Source of the DNA: JACPDH01 sp041671505
GTDB lineage: Bacteria; Acidobacteriota; Thermoanaerobaculia; Gp7-AA8
Length of the DNA: 64,000 nucleotides
Direction of reading: 5' to 3'
Assembly: GCA_041671505.1 (NCBI GenBank)
Contig: JBAZBK010000008.1
Location: forward strand, 1 to 64,000
Below are positions 11,248 through 19,311 of this stretch, one piece after another. Under the pieces are notes generated by a model. It saw nothing but the letters and a program-made list of their open reading frames with translations, had not been told where the DNA came from and did no database searches. Both the position numbers and the translations under genes were made by a program. Every line of letters starts with the position of its first letter. Position 1 is the stretch's first letter.

Positions 11248-11540
11248 GAAAGGCGAGAGGCGAGAGGCGAAAGGCGAAAGGCGAAAGGCGAAAGGCGAAA
11301 GGCGAAAGGCGAGAGGCGAAAGGCGATGAGCCATCGTTGAGCCTTTGTCGTTCGCCTCGCGCGGCGTGGATCACCCTTCGTAGGGGCGACGCGGTGCGTC
11401 GCCCGTGGTGACGGAAGTTCGAGCTCAAAACGAACGAGCGCGACATCGCTGTCGCGCTCGTTTGGTATCCGAGGCGGCTGTGATTGACGCGAGGACTTAC
11501 TGCCTGCTTATCGCCTCTCGCCTTTCGCCTCTCGCCTGCC
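11248..11540. repeat. Palindromic element with GAAAGGC/GAGAGGC heptamer arms
   Basis: The left arm (11248-11324) is 11 tandem copies of GAAAGGC or GAGAGGC, closed by GATGAGC. The right arm (11506-11540) is the reverse complement with three copies, closed by GATAAGC and bounded by GGCAGGC. Between them are 180 bp holding two GC-rich hairpins, one of them a bidirectional terminator. The element fills the whole gap between the convergent S46 and GNAT genes; the right arm ends at the base next to the GNAT stop codon. Confidence 0.85.
11433..11462. terminator. Bidirectional intrinsic terminator between S46 peptidase and GNAT genes
   Basis: A perfect 13-bp stem AACGAGCGCGACA / TGTCGCGCTCGTT with loop TCGC, followed by TTT on the plus strand and a TTCGTTTT tract on the minus strand. 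A second perfect hairpin GGGCGACGC-ggt-GCGTCGCCC precedes it at about 11384-11404. Confidence 0.8.
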
Positions 11541-12077
11541 TCAAAGCTTCAACACCATCTTGGTCATGTCGTGCTGGCCGCCGTCGGGGTCGGTGCCGTA
11601 GCCGGGGACGATGTACTCGTTGAAGCCGAGCGTCTTGAGCGTCTGGATCGCGTCGACCTCGAGGTCGCTGATCAGCATCGCCGTCAGGTGGCGAAGTCCG
11701 TTCTGTCGTGCGACGCCGATGAAGTGATTCACGAGGAGCGTGCCGAGACCTCTGCCTCGGTACTCCGGATCGATGAGCCACTTGATCCGCCCCACGAGAC
11801 GGAGCGGGCCGCCGTGGCGGCGATGGAGTGTCGCGTCGGCGACGATCTTCGTGCCGTCGATCGCGAGAAGGGGAAGCGTCTTGGCGTAGTCGAGATCACG
11901 GCCCCAACTCTCCACGAGATGGGGATCGTCAATCGCGTCCCACGCGAAGCGGCGGCTCTCGTTCGGAAGGCGCATGAAGAACTCGTAGAGAGCTTTCGAG
12001 TCCTTCTCTTCGAATGGACGGATGAGCAGTCGGCGACCGTCTCGGAGCGCCGCCTCCTGGGGATATCGATTCGGCAT
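11541..12077 (-). CDS. GNAT-family N-acetyltransferase
   Basis: A 178-residue acetyl-CoA-dependent acyltransferase domain. The pantetheine-binding motif A is clear: 'YRGRGLGTLLVNHFIGVARQ' at about residues 105-124. The preceding strand 'GRIKWLIDPE' and C-terminal 'LGFNEYIV' fit the fold. The start at 12077 is chosen because AGGAGG lies 7 bp upstream; the frame remains open to 12197, but no ribosome-binding site supports it. Substrate unknown. It resembles the single-domain acetyltransferases related to the C-terminal domain of protein acetyltransferases (Pat). Confidence 0.85.
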   Translation of the reverse strand: MPNRYPQEAALRDGRRLLIRPFEEKDSKALYEFFMRLPNESRRFAWDAIDDPHLVESWGRDLDYAKTLPLLAIDGTKIVADATLHRRHGGPLRLVGRIKWLIDPEYRGRGLGTLLVNHFIGVARQNGLRHLTAMLISDLEVDAIQTLKTLGFNEYIVPGYGTDPDGGQHDMTKMVLKL

Positions 12078-12260
12078 CTGAAATCCTCCTGAATGGGTGG
12101 TCCGCCAATGGAGGGCGGCAAGCGGGCGAAAGAATATCACTTCTGTTGAGGCGGGGAAGTGAGCGCGGAGGGGGCGATTTTGTGATCGTTCAATCATGCT
12201 CGCGGGAATCTCCAGGAGGCTTGCAACTTCACTTGATTGCGATTGATCGCGATTCGGAAA

Positions 12261-12466
12261 GACCGGGCGCGGGCCCGGGCGCGGGCGCGTTCACGGGGCG
12301 CCCAAAGCCCGATCGAACGGTCCCTCCGGTCACTCCAGGTCGATCGTCTTTCGCACCCCCGTGAACGCTCCCGCGCCCGGCTTTTCGGTCACTCGCGCCG
12401 CATCAACGCGTCTCGCACCCCGTGAACGTGAACGCTCCCGCGCCCGCGCCCGGCCTTTGACTTTTC
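12261..12466. repeat. GC-rich hexamer element with three GGGCGC/GTTCAC arms
   Basis: The gap 12078-12574 holds three related blocks. Block 1 (12261-12300) reads GGGCGC-type hexamers ending GTTCACGGGG. Blocks 2 (12353-12381) and 3 (12414-12455) are the reverse complement, beginning CCCCGTGAACG and running into CGCGCCCG repeats; block 3 has two GTGAAC copies. Blocks 2 and 3 are direct repeats of each other, both preceded by CGCACCCC. Block 1 can pair with either, allowing alternative cruciforms. The remainder of the gap holds the mscL promoter and, near the GNAT gene, nothing recognised. Confidence 0.75.
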
Positions 12467-12525
12467 CCGGTCGGCATTTCGTCGTCTTTGCTCAGCCCAC
12501 ACGCGAGGCTCTCCCATCCCCGGAG

Positions 12526-12531
12526 TAGAAT
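12526..12531 (+). promoter_or_regulatory. -10 box of the mscL-crcB-DUF190 operon
   Basis: TAGAAT, identical to the -10 sequences upstream of the S46, sdaAB and TPR genes, lies 43 nt before the mscL ATG. No clear -35. No fluoride riboswitch fold was recognised in the leader, although crcB follows. Confidence 0.5.
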
Positions 12532-12574
12532 TCGCACTGATCACCACAACCCAGCAATTGGGAGGAACCGCCTC

Positions 12575-13015
12575 ATGCTCACGGAATTCAAGAAATTTGC
12601 GCTCAAGGGCAACGTCATGGACCTCGCCGTCGGCGTGATCATCGGCGGCGCGTTCGGCAAGATCGTCAACAGCCTCGTCACCGACGTGCTGATGCCGCCG
12701 CTCGGCCTGCTCCTCGGCAAGGTCGACTTCTCGAACATGTTCTTCACGCTCTCGGGCGAGAAGATGGACACGGTCGCGAAGGCGAAGGAATCGGGTGCGG
12801 TCACGCTGAACTACGGCTTATTCATCAACGAGATCGTCAATTTCGCACTCCTGGCGTTCGCGGTCTTCCTCCTCGTGAAGTGGATCAACTCGCTCCGTGA
12901 GCAGCCGGCCCCGGTCGATCCGACCGAGCGCGACTGCCCGAGCTGCGTTACGTCGATCTCGCGCAAGGCGTCTCGCTGCCCGAATTGCACCTCGACCGTG
13001 GAGCCGATGCTCTGA
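12575..13015 (+). CDS. mscL: Large-conductance mechanosensitive channel MscL with C-terminal zinc ribbon
   Basis: A homopentameric inner-membrane channel that opens under hypo-osmotic tension. The start 'MLTEFKKFALKGNVMDLAVG' and the TM1 pore helix 'VGVIIGGAFGKIVNSLVTDV' (about 17-36) are diagnostic. TM2 spans about residues 77-97. The usual short C-terminal amphipathic helix is replaced by 'RDCPSC' and 'RCPNC', two CxxC pairs that could form a zinc ribbon (about 125-140). Total 146 residues. GGGAGG lies about 9 bp upstream. Two bases separate its stop region from crcB. Confidence 0.97.
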   Translation: MLTEFKKFALKGNVMDLAVGVIIGGAFGKIVNSLVTDVLMPPLGLLLGKVDFSNMFFTLSGEKMDTVAKAKESGAVTLNYGLFINEIVNFALLAFAVFLLVKWINSLREQPAPVDPTERDCPSCVTSISRKASRCPNCTSTVEPML

Positions 13016-13016
13016 G

Positions 13017-13400
13017 ATGACGCGGCTCCTCGTCGTCTGTCTCGGTGGCGCGTTCGGCAGTGGGGCCCGCTACCTCCTTTCGACCTGGGTCGCGCGGGTT
13101 GCGCCGTCGGCGTTTCCCGCAGGGACGCTCGCGGTCAACGCACTCGGCTCGTTCTTCATTGCGCTCGTCATGCACGTCGGGCTCTCGACCGAGGCGATCT
13201 CGCCGATGTGGCGGCTGGGACTGACGACGGGCGTGATGGGGGGCTTCACGACCTACTCGACGTTCAACTACGAGACGACCGAGCTGCTGCGCGAGGGGGC
13301 GACGGGGCTCGCCCTCGCTAACGTCGCGGTCACGATCGCGGTCTGCCTCGTCACCGGGTTCCTCGGGCTCGCGTTAGGCAAATGGCTCGCGGGGAGGTAA
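13017..13400 (+). CDS. crcB: Fluoride channel CrcB/Fluc
   Basis: A 127-residue inner-membrane protein with four TM helices, forming dual-topology dimers that export fluoride. Family signatures are present: 'GGAFGSGARYLLS' near the N terminus, 'GTLAVNALGSFFIAL' (TM2) and 'GVMGGFTTYSTFNYE' (TM3) with the conserved Gly-Phe-Thr-Thr-Tyr-Ser-Thr. The ATG lies one base after the mscL stop codon, so it is probably translated by coupling; I see no good Shine-Dalgarno. DUF190 follows four bases later. Confidence 0.96.
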   Translation: MTRLLVVCLGGAFGSGARYLLSTWVARVAPSAFPAGTLAVNALGSFFIALVMHVGLSTEAISPMWRLGLTTGVMGGFTTYSTFNYETTELLREGATGLALANVAVTIAVCLVTGFLGLALGKWLAGR

Positions 13401-13404
13401 GGGC

Positions 13405-13737
13405 ATGGCAAAGATCACACGGGAACAGACGCTCGTTCGCGTCTTCTTCGGAGAGTCGGAGCGATGGAATGCGCAGCCGCTCTCGCACGCGCTGCTCGAG
13501 CGCCTTCGCCACGAGGGTTTCGCCGGCGCAACCGTGTTCCGCGGCATTGCAGGCTTCGGTGCGCGCCGCATCCATCACACCACGCACATCCTCGAGTTGT
13601 CGGAGGACATCCCGGTGGTCGTCGAGATCGTCGACGGACCCGAGATGATCGCGAAGCTCGAGCCGATCCTCGACGAGATGATCGCCGACGGACTCGTGAC
13701 GATGGAGAAGGTACGGGTTCTGCGGTACGGGAAGTGA
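13405..13737 (+). CDS. DUF190 domain-containing protein
   Basis: A 110-residue cytoplasmic protein consisting of one DUF190 domain, which has a ferredoxin-like, PII-related fold. Typical segments are 'LSHALLERLRHEGFAGATVFRGIAGFG' in two pieces around residues 27-52, and 'DIPVVVEIVDGPE'. DUF190 genes are commonly next to crcB, as here, and are thought to act with fluoride export, possibly as a regulator or sensor. GGGGAGG precedes the ATG. Confidence 0.93.
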   Translation: MAKITREQTLVRVFFGESERWNAQPLSHALLERLRHEGFAGATVFRGIAGFGARRIHHTTHILELSEDIPVVVEIVDGPEMIAKLEPILDEMIADGLVTMEKVRVLRYGK

Positions 13738-13931
13738 TCGCGTCTCGGCTCGCGATCGGGAGGCTTGCCCCGTGACCCCCGACCTCGGTTGATGGACCCC
13801 TCGTGGTCGCGCGTGCCGCCCTCAGGATCTATCTTGAGAAGGATTCCGGCACGACACGCATCTTGAGCTTTAGGACGATGGATACGCAGAGCCGGATACC
13901 GGGGCTGCGTGCCCGGGAGAATCGAGTCGGG

Positions 13932-14546
13932 ATGCGCGACGAAACCCGATGGGAACGCCTTGACGAGCAATCGCTCGTCACACGCATGCGCTCGGGCGAC
14001 GAGGAGGCGTACGAAGTGTTCTCGCAGCATTACATCCCGGCGGTGTACCGATTCGCGATTGCGCGGCTCGACGGTGACGCGCAGCTGGCGAATGACATCG
14101 TGCAGTCGACGCTCTGCAAAGTGGTCACGAAGCTCGGCACCTACCGAGGCGATGGGCCGCTGCTCGGTTGGCTCTGTGCCTGCTGCCGCAACGAGATCGC
14201 GATGCACTTCCGGGGAATACCTCGGGAAGTCGGCTTCGAGGGCGACGGAGTCGATTCGAGCGCGTTGCCGGCTCCGCAGAGCGGCCAGCCCGACGCGCTG
14301 CTTCTGAGCGCGGAGACATCGGAATTGGTTCATCTCGTCCTCGACATCCTGCCCGAGCGTCAGGCGCAGGTGCTCGGCTGGAAGTACGTCGACGGCGTGT
14401 CGGTGCGTGAGATCAGCTTGCGCTGCGGGTTGAGCGAAAAGGCGACCGAGTCGCTCCTCACGAGGGCGCGTGTAGCGTTCCGCGAGGTGTGGGCGAGTCT
14501 CGGCGGCGGCGCCGTTCCGGCGCGCGCGCGATCGGAGGCACGATGA
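13932..14546 (+). CDS. ECF-type RNA polymerase sigma factor
   Basis: A sigma-70 family factor of about 204 residues with region 2 ('VFSQHYIPAVYRFAIARL' through 'DIVQSTLCKVVTKLGTYRG') and region 4 HTH ('LPERQAQVLGWKYVDGVSVR'). It directs RNA polymerase to a small regulon. The next gene (FecR-like) overlaps by ATGA, so it is probably the anti-sigma partner. The start is uncertain: 13932 begins just before region 2, but 13878 (AGGA close upstream) and 13803 are also open. Partners are described in the next entry. Confidence 0.88.
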   Translation: MRDETRWERLDEQSLVTRMRSGDEEAYEVFSQHYIPAVYRFAIARLDGDAQLANDIVQSTLCKVVTKLGTYRGDGPLLGWLCACCRNEIAMHFRGIPREVGFEGDGVDSSALPAPQSGQPDALLLSAETSELVHLVLDILPERQAQVLGWKYVDGVSVREISLRCGLSEKATESLLTRARVAFREVWASLGGGAVPARARSEAR

Positions 14547-15577
14547 ACGACGAGCGCTACGAAGCAGCGGGAAATGTGCTCAGTGACGACCAGATCGGCG
14601 AACTGCTTCGCGCCTCGGGGCCGAGGGCAGACCTTCCGTCGCTCGAGCTCGCAGCGATTCGCGCAAAGACCTGTGCGGCCTGGCAGAACGAATCCAGGCA
14701 CTCGAGGTCGGCCGCGAAGCGTACGTGGATCACCCGTATTGCAATCGCTGCTGCGGTCGGCGGAGCGCTGCTGCTCGTCTGGATGCTTCGAGGCCGAGTC
14801 GCGGCGCCGGCACCCGTCGAGATCGCGACTGTCGAATTCGTGTCCGGGCACGTGACCGCGACGCGGGACGGAGCTCGAACCGACCTGGTCTCCCGAGGCG
14901 ATCGGATCGTCGAGGGCTCCACGATCACGACGGAGGGCCACGCGGCGCGTGCCGCGCTCCGCATCGCGAGCGGAGTCGAGCTTCGGCTCGACGAGGCGAC
15001 GAAGGCGACGATCGTGTCCGCGTCCGAGTTCGAGCTCACCGGAGGCGTCGTCTACTTCGACACAGGTGTATCAGCGGGACCCGGAAAGTCGAACGGAATC
15101 GTGGTCAGGACGGAGTCGGGCATCGCGCGGGACATCGGCACGCGGTTCGAGGTTCGCGTTCCCGACGGCGCGCGTGCGATGGTGGTGAGGGTTCGGGACG
15201 GACGGGTCTCCGTCGAGAACAACGGCGGGCGCCACGAGGTGGCGGCAGAGAAGGAGCTGGTCGTCGCGTCGAACGGGCAGGTAACGACACGCGAGATCCG
15301 TGGCTGGGGCGCGGGCTGGGAATGGATCCTTGCCACATCGCCGCGCTACGAGATCGAGGGGCGGACGCTCTCGGAATTTCTCGCGTGGGTCGCGCGCGAA
15401 ACGGGCTGGACCGTCCGTTTTTCCGATCCGGCGATCGAGTCGAGGGCCCGAGTGATCGTCCTCCACGGAACGATCGAGGGAACGCGACCCGACGAGGCGC
15501 CGTTCGCGGTGCTCGCGGGGTCAGGCCTCGAAGGGAAACTGGCCGACGGCGTGCTGGAGGTTCGGGAAGCGAACTGA
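14543..15577 (+). CDS. FecR-domain transmembrane regulator with C-terminal STN-like domain
   Basis: A 344-residue probable anti-sigma regulator. A cytoplasmic segment of about 65 residues is followed by one TM helix ('ITRIAIAAAVGGALLLVWML', about 65-84) and a periplasmic FecR domain ('VEFVSGHVTATRDGARTDLV', then 'RGDRIVEGSTITTEGHAAR'). The C-terminal 'GRTLSEFLAWVARETGW' resembles an STN domain. FecR proteins pass a signal from a TonB-dependent receptor to an ECF sigma factor. The receptor at 15645-18212, which also has an STN-like N terminus, ends 67 bp away on the opposite strand and is the natural candidate. Specificity is unknown. Confidence 0.88.
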   Translation: MNDERYEAAGNVLSDDQIGELLRASGPRADLPSLELAAIRAKTCAAWQNESRHSRSAAKRTWITRIAIAAAVGGALLLVWMLRGRVAAPAPVEIATVEFVSGHVTATRDGARTDLVSRGDRIVEGSTITTEGHAARAALRIASGVELRLDEATKATIVSASEFELTGGVVYFDTGVSAGPGKSNGIVVRTESGIARDIGTRFEVRVPDGARAMVVRVRDGRVSVENNGGRHEVAAEKELVVASNGQVTTREIRGWGAGWEWILATSPRYEIEGRTLSEFLAWVARETGWTVRFSDPAIESRARVIVLHGTIEGTRPDEAPFAVLAGSGLEGKLADGVLEVREAN

Positions 15578-15644
15578 CCGAGGCTTGGGAGTGGGCGGCA
15601 GGAGTGCTCGCGCGGAATTCGAAATGCCTGTCAGGCGGCGAGGC

Positions 15645-18212
15645 CTAACGAACACCACAGCCGCGTCCGCAGAACTCCCATACGAAGCCGATGACGGGGA
15701 CGATTCCGGGCCAGTATTCCGGAGTCAGCGTCACCTCCCCGCTCTCCTCGTCGAGAGAGACGTCGTAGCCGGCGACGTTCTGTCGGTTCCAGGCGTTTCG
15801 CAGCTCGACGAAGGCGCGGATCTCTCCGGCCGCCAGCTGCCAGCTCCGGTTCAGTCGAAGATCCATCCGGTGGTAGTCGGGAAGCCGCTCGCTGTTGAGC
15901 GCGCCGAACTCGAGGACGAACCCCTCATCGCCCTCGGGGTCGGTCTCGAGATGCGAGGTCACCGGCGTGGTCGGCCATCCGGTGTGATAGCTCCAGACGA
16001 TGTCGAGGCTCCAATCCGAGCGGAAGCTCCAGTCGGCCGTGAGTGTCGCGGCGTTAGGCTGATCGAGCGAGCGAGGCACCTCCGTGCCATCGATCATGTC
16101 GCTGCTCTCCGACCACGTGTACGCGAGCTGCCACCCGAGGGCCGCGTCGAGCTTCCCCCGCGCCACCAGCTCGATCCCTTCCGCCCGGCTCTCGTCGGGG
16201 TCGATGAACACGCGGTCGGGCTCGACCTCGTGAAAGCGGTTGATCGGCTCGAGCAGGCTCTCGTAGCGCGAACGGGGATTGTCGATCCGGCGGTGAAAGT
16301 ACTCGATGTGCAGCGAATCGAGCAGCGGCCGCCCTGACGCGAACTGCCGTTCGAGCCCGACCGACCACTGCTCCGAACGTTCGGCCAGGGCGAGCGCCGT
16401 CTCGCCGTCTTCGACCTGAAGCTCGTACGGTCGCTGACTCTGCCGGTAGACGCCCCAGTTCGCGATGAGCGCCAGCTGCGGCGCGACCTGCCATGCCAGC
16501 GCGGTCCTGGGGCTCCAGAAACTCTCCTCGGGGAGCGAATGATCGTCGTAGCGTAGCCCGAGCTCGGCCGCAACGTCGCCGATCGTGATGCGGTCGCTGA
16601 TCCAGCCGGCGGCCTGGCGGCCGTGAAGCTCCTCGGCATAGTTCGTCGTCAACTGACGGCGCGGCGCGAACGGCGCTTCGATCACGAGGTCTGGCTCGAT
16701 CTCGTTCATGTAGTCGAAGTCGGCGTCGAAATCGCGAAACTCCCACCCGAGCCGGATCGTCTGCCCGTGGCCGGGCTGCCAGGTAATGCTTTGTGACGCC
16801 TCGAGGATGTCGAGGTCGCGTTTGTCGTGAACTTCGAAGACGTTTTCGGCCTGGTTCTCGCTGCCGTTGCGGTCGCGCGAAGTGCGGCTCCAGGAGGCGT
16901 TCGTCTCGAGCTGCTCGACGAGGCCGAGGCTCATGGCGTGAGTCAGCCAGAAGTAGTCGCTCGCATAGCTCGTGAGGAGACGTTCGGAATCGCCTTCGAA
17001 AACGACGCTGTAATCGACGTCGTCGCCCGCGACGAGAACGTGCGCGCGCAGGGAGCTCCCGGAGGTCGACCGCAGGTCGAGCCGTCCGAAAACGTCCCAG
17101 AACGTCGGCCTTTCGTTGGCGCTCACCTCTGACGCGACATCGACGAGGCCACGGCGGGCCGAGACGAGCCAGCTGCCGCGCTCGGAGGCGAAGGCTCCCG
17201 TGCTCTGCGCAAGCGCGTCGAGCGTCGATACGCTGAGGCGCGCGGTCGGATCCGAGGAGCCGCGCGTCCGAAGATCGACCACTCCGCCCATCCTGTCGCC
17301 GTGCGCCGATGAGAGCCCGCCCGAAAGAAGCGTCGCGCTCGCAAGGCCGAGCGACGGGATGATCGTGAGCGCGCTCTCGTAGTCCTTGAGGTGCCAGGGG
17401 TCGTAGATCTCCTGGCCATCGAGAACGACGCTCGTCTCGTTGGGGCGTCCGCCGCGCACGCTGAGACGCGCGGAGAGATCGCCCGCGGCGGTGCCGGGTG
17501 CTAGCGCGAGCCCGCGAAGCGGGTCGCCGAGCTGCGGCACGCGCTCGAGCTCGTCGTGGCCTGACGACCAGGTCGTGGCGAGCGGCTCGAGCGACGACGT
17601 GCCCGGAGTGCCGAACACTTCGATTCTCTCGTTCAGGAACGGAGCAGGCGAGAGAAGAAGCTCGAGGTGTCGCTCGATTCCGGGAACCACGCCGACGCCG
17701 TGCACCGCCTCGTCGACGAAGCCGCGCGTGGTGACGTGGAATGAGTGCCTCCCCGCAGAAATGTTCGCGGCGTTGAACCTTCCCGATTCGTCGGTCAGAA
17801 ACGTCACCACCGCGTCGTCGACGCGGACGATCGCCCCGGCAATCGGGGCGAGTGTCTCGCGATCGCGAACGCGGCCCGTGACCGAGCAGCACTTCACGGA
17901 GCTCGAGGCGCGTGCCGGCACGACGACGACGATTCCACCCGCGCCCTCCTGCGCGCGCAGGTTGAACGCTTCGAGGATCTCGTCGAGCTGAGTTCGAGGG
18001 TCGCGTGACTCCGGCTCCCGCTCGATGCGCATCCCGGGCCTCACGAGCTCGCTCGTGAAGACGATCGCGATCCCGTCCGCCTTCAACGCAAGCAGCGCCT
18101 CCGAGAGCTCCATGCCGGTGAAGCTGCGTTGGGCCGCCGCGGAGTCTGCGACGATGAAGAGACAGAACGTGATCTCGAATGCAATCCGGGTGAGGAGCTT
18201 CCCTTTTCGCAT
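15645..18212 (-). CDS. TonB-dependent outer-membrane receptor with N-terminal STN domain
   Basis: An 855-residue receptor. Order: signal peptide ending near 'DSAAAQ', STN signalling domain (about 30-100, 'MELSEALLALKADGIAIVF'), a carboxypeptidase-like regulatory domain ('VTGRVRDRETLAPIAGAIVR'), the plug ('GGRPNETSVVLDGQEIYDPW'), and a beta-barrel to the C terminus. The barrel is followed by an unusual 'CGRGCGVR' tail instead of a terminal aromatic residue. It imports a ligand using TonB energy; the substrate (siderophore, peptide or sugar) cannot be told. It converges with the sigma/FecR pair, suggesting a Fec-like circuit. The start at 18212 is placed at the signal peptide. Confidence 0.9.
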   Translation of the reverse strand: MRKGKLLTRIAFEITFCLFIVADSAAAQRSFTGMELSEALLALKADGIAIVFTSELVRPGMRIEREPESRDPRTQLDEILEAFNLRAQEGAGGIVVVVPARASSSVKCCSVTGRVRDRETLAPIAGAIVRVDDAVVTFLTDESGRFNAANISAGRHSFHVTTRGFVDEAVHGVGVVPGIERHLELLLSPAPFLNERIEVFGTPGTSSLEPLATTWSSGHDELERVPQLGDPLRGLALAPGTAAGDLSARLSVRGGRPNETSVVLDGQEIYDPWHLKDYESALTIIPSLGLASATLLSGGLSSAHGDRMGGVVDLRTRGSSDPTARLSVSTLDALAQSTGAFASERGSWLVSARRGLVDVASEVSANERPTFWDVFGRLDLRSTSGSSLRAHVLVAGDDVDYSVVFEGDSERLLTSYASDYFWLTHAMSLGLVEQLETNASWSRTSRDRNGSENQAENVFEVHDKRDLDILEASQSITWQPGHGQTIRLGWEFRDFDADFDYMNEIEPDLVIEAPFAPRRQLTTNYAEELHGRQAAGWISDRITIGDVAAELGLRYDDHSLPEESFWSPRTALAWQVAPQLALIANWGVYRQSQRPYELQVEDGETALALAERSEQWSVGLERQFASGRPLLDSLHIEYFHRRIDNPRSRYESLLEPINRFHEVEPDRVFIDPDESRAEGIELVARGKLDAALGWQLAYTWSESSDMIDGTEVPRSLDQPNAATLTADWSFRSDWSLDIVWSYHTGWPTTPVTSHLETDPEGDEGFVLEFGALNSERLPDYHRMDLRLNRSWQLAAGEIRAFVELRNAWNRQNVAGYDVSLDEESGEVTLTPEYWPGIVPVIGFVWEFCGRGCGVR

Positions 18213-18313
18213 CACCTTCGACTTGTTACAGGCCGCTGAACACTTCGACTCGTGATCGACGGCGGTGAGATGCACCGTGCGTCGCGAAGGATTCTCTGGA
18301 GTGGAGCATCTTG

Positions 18314-18322
18314 AGTATAGCA
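18314..18322 (-). promoter_or_regulatory. Extended -10 promoter upstream of the TonB-dependent receptor
   Basis: Minus strand TGCTATACT is a perfect extended -10 (TGn-TATAcT). Transcription would start near 18307, giving a leader of about 95 nt before the receptor start codon. No -35 of note. Confidence 0.5.
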
Positions 18323-18495
18323 CCCGGAATCGAGGCCATTACCCGAGGCGGACGCGTCGTTGATGGAGACCACGAATCGACCGGGCGAAATCGACGGGAG
18401 CGAGGCCGTTGCGCCCGCCGAAAGAGCAACGGAGTTCCGGTTCTGGCCGCTGGGCCTAACCGCGAACCACAACCAGCAGACGAAAGGAGATTCGA

Positions 18496-19233
18496 ATGAG
18501 AAACAGTCATCGTCGCACGCCACTGATCGTCGCGCTCGGCGCGCTCGCGATTCTCGTCGCGGCGGAAGTCGACGCGAAGGACCGCGGGCCGGCATTTACC
18601 ACCGACTTCCGGATCGGGGACTGCACCTTCAGCTCACGAGGCGACAACCCCCTCTTCGGTCTGAATGGCGGTCGTTCCGTGCTCGAGGGGGAAGACAAGG
18701 GCGACGTCGAGCGCGTCGAGATCACCGTGACGAACGACCTCGAGCCGATCGCGCTCCCGGGGCTCGGGACCGTCTTCACCCGGGTCGTCGAAGAGCGCGA
18801 GACACTCAACGGGCAGATCGTCGAAATTTCACGGAACTTCTTCGCGACGTGCGAGCAGACGAACGACGTCTTCTATTTTGGAGAAGAGGTCGACATCTAC
18901 AACGACGACGGATCAGTGACGCACGAAGGGGCCTGGCGCGCGGGGCAAGCCGATGCGAACGGCGTTGCGGAAGCGGGGATCATCATGCCGGGCCGCTTCC
19001 TACTCGGGTCGCGCTACTCCCAAGAGACGGCCGAGGGAATCGCGATGGACCGCGCGGAGCACACGGAGATGGGCCTCGACGTGACGACACCGGCGGGTTC
19101 GTTTCACGACTGCGTGAAAGTCGTCGAGACGTCGCCACTCGAGCCGAAGAGCGTCTCGGTCAAGTTCTACTGCCCAGGTGTCGGGCTCGTCTACGACAAC
19201 GGCGCTGAACTGGTCGAATACGGCACCGAGTGA
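18496..19233 (+). CDS. Secreted protein of unknown function
   Basis: A 245-residue protein with an N-terminal signal peptide ('PLIVALGALAILVAAEVDA') and no other TM segment, so probably periplasmic. Three cysteines in the mature part (in GDCTF, ATCEQ and HDCVK/YCPG contexts) could form disulfides. The C-terminal third ('TPAGSFHDCVKVVETSPL' and 'PGVGLVYDNG') has the feel of a widespread beta-rich family of bacterial lipid- or carotenoid-handling-like secreted proteins, but I cannot name it. AAAGGAG lies 6-7 bp upstream of the ATG. It is monocistronic, ending in a terminator. Confidence 0.8.
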   Translation: MRNSHRRTPLIVALGALAILVAAEVDAKDRGPAFTTDFRIGDCTFSSRGDNPLFGLNGGRSVLEGEDKGDVERVEITVTNDLEPIALPGLGTVFTRVVEERETLNGQIVEISRNFFATCEQTNDVFYFGEEVDIYNDDGSVTHEGAWRAGQADANGVAEAGIIMPGRFLLGSRYSQETAEGIAMDRAEHTEMGLDVTTPAGSFHDCVKVVETSPLEPKSVSVKFYCPGVGLVYDNGAELVEYGTE

Positions 19234-19268
19234 CGCCGACAAACGGGCCTTCGGTTCGGAGTCGATGT

Positions 19269-19290
19269 GGGGCACGTTGAACCGTGCCCC
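19269..19290 (+). terminator. Intrinsic terminator after the secreted-protein gene
   Basis: An 8-bp perfect stem GGGGCACG / CGTGCCCC with loop TTGAAC, followed by CCTTCTTCATTTT. The T-rich tract is only on the plus strand, so it serves the upstream plus-strand gene. Confidence 0.8.
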
Positions 19291-19311
19291 CTTCTTCATT
19301 TTGCGAACCCG

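Noticed and set aside
12467..12574. Fluoride riboswitch in the mscL-crcB leader
   Set aside because: No conserved aptamer bases were recognised and crcB itself is coupled behind mscL.
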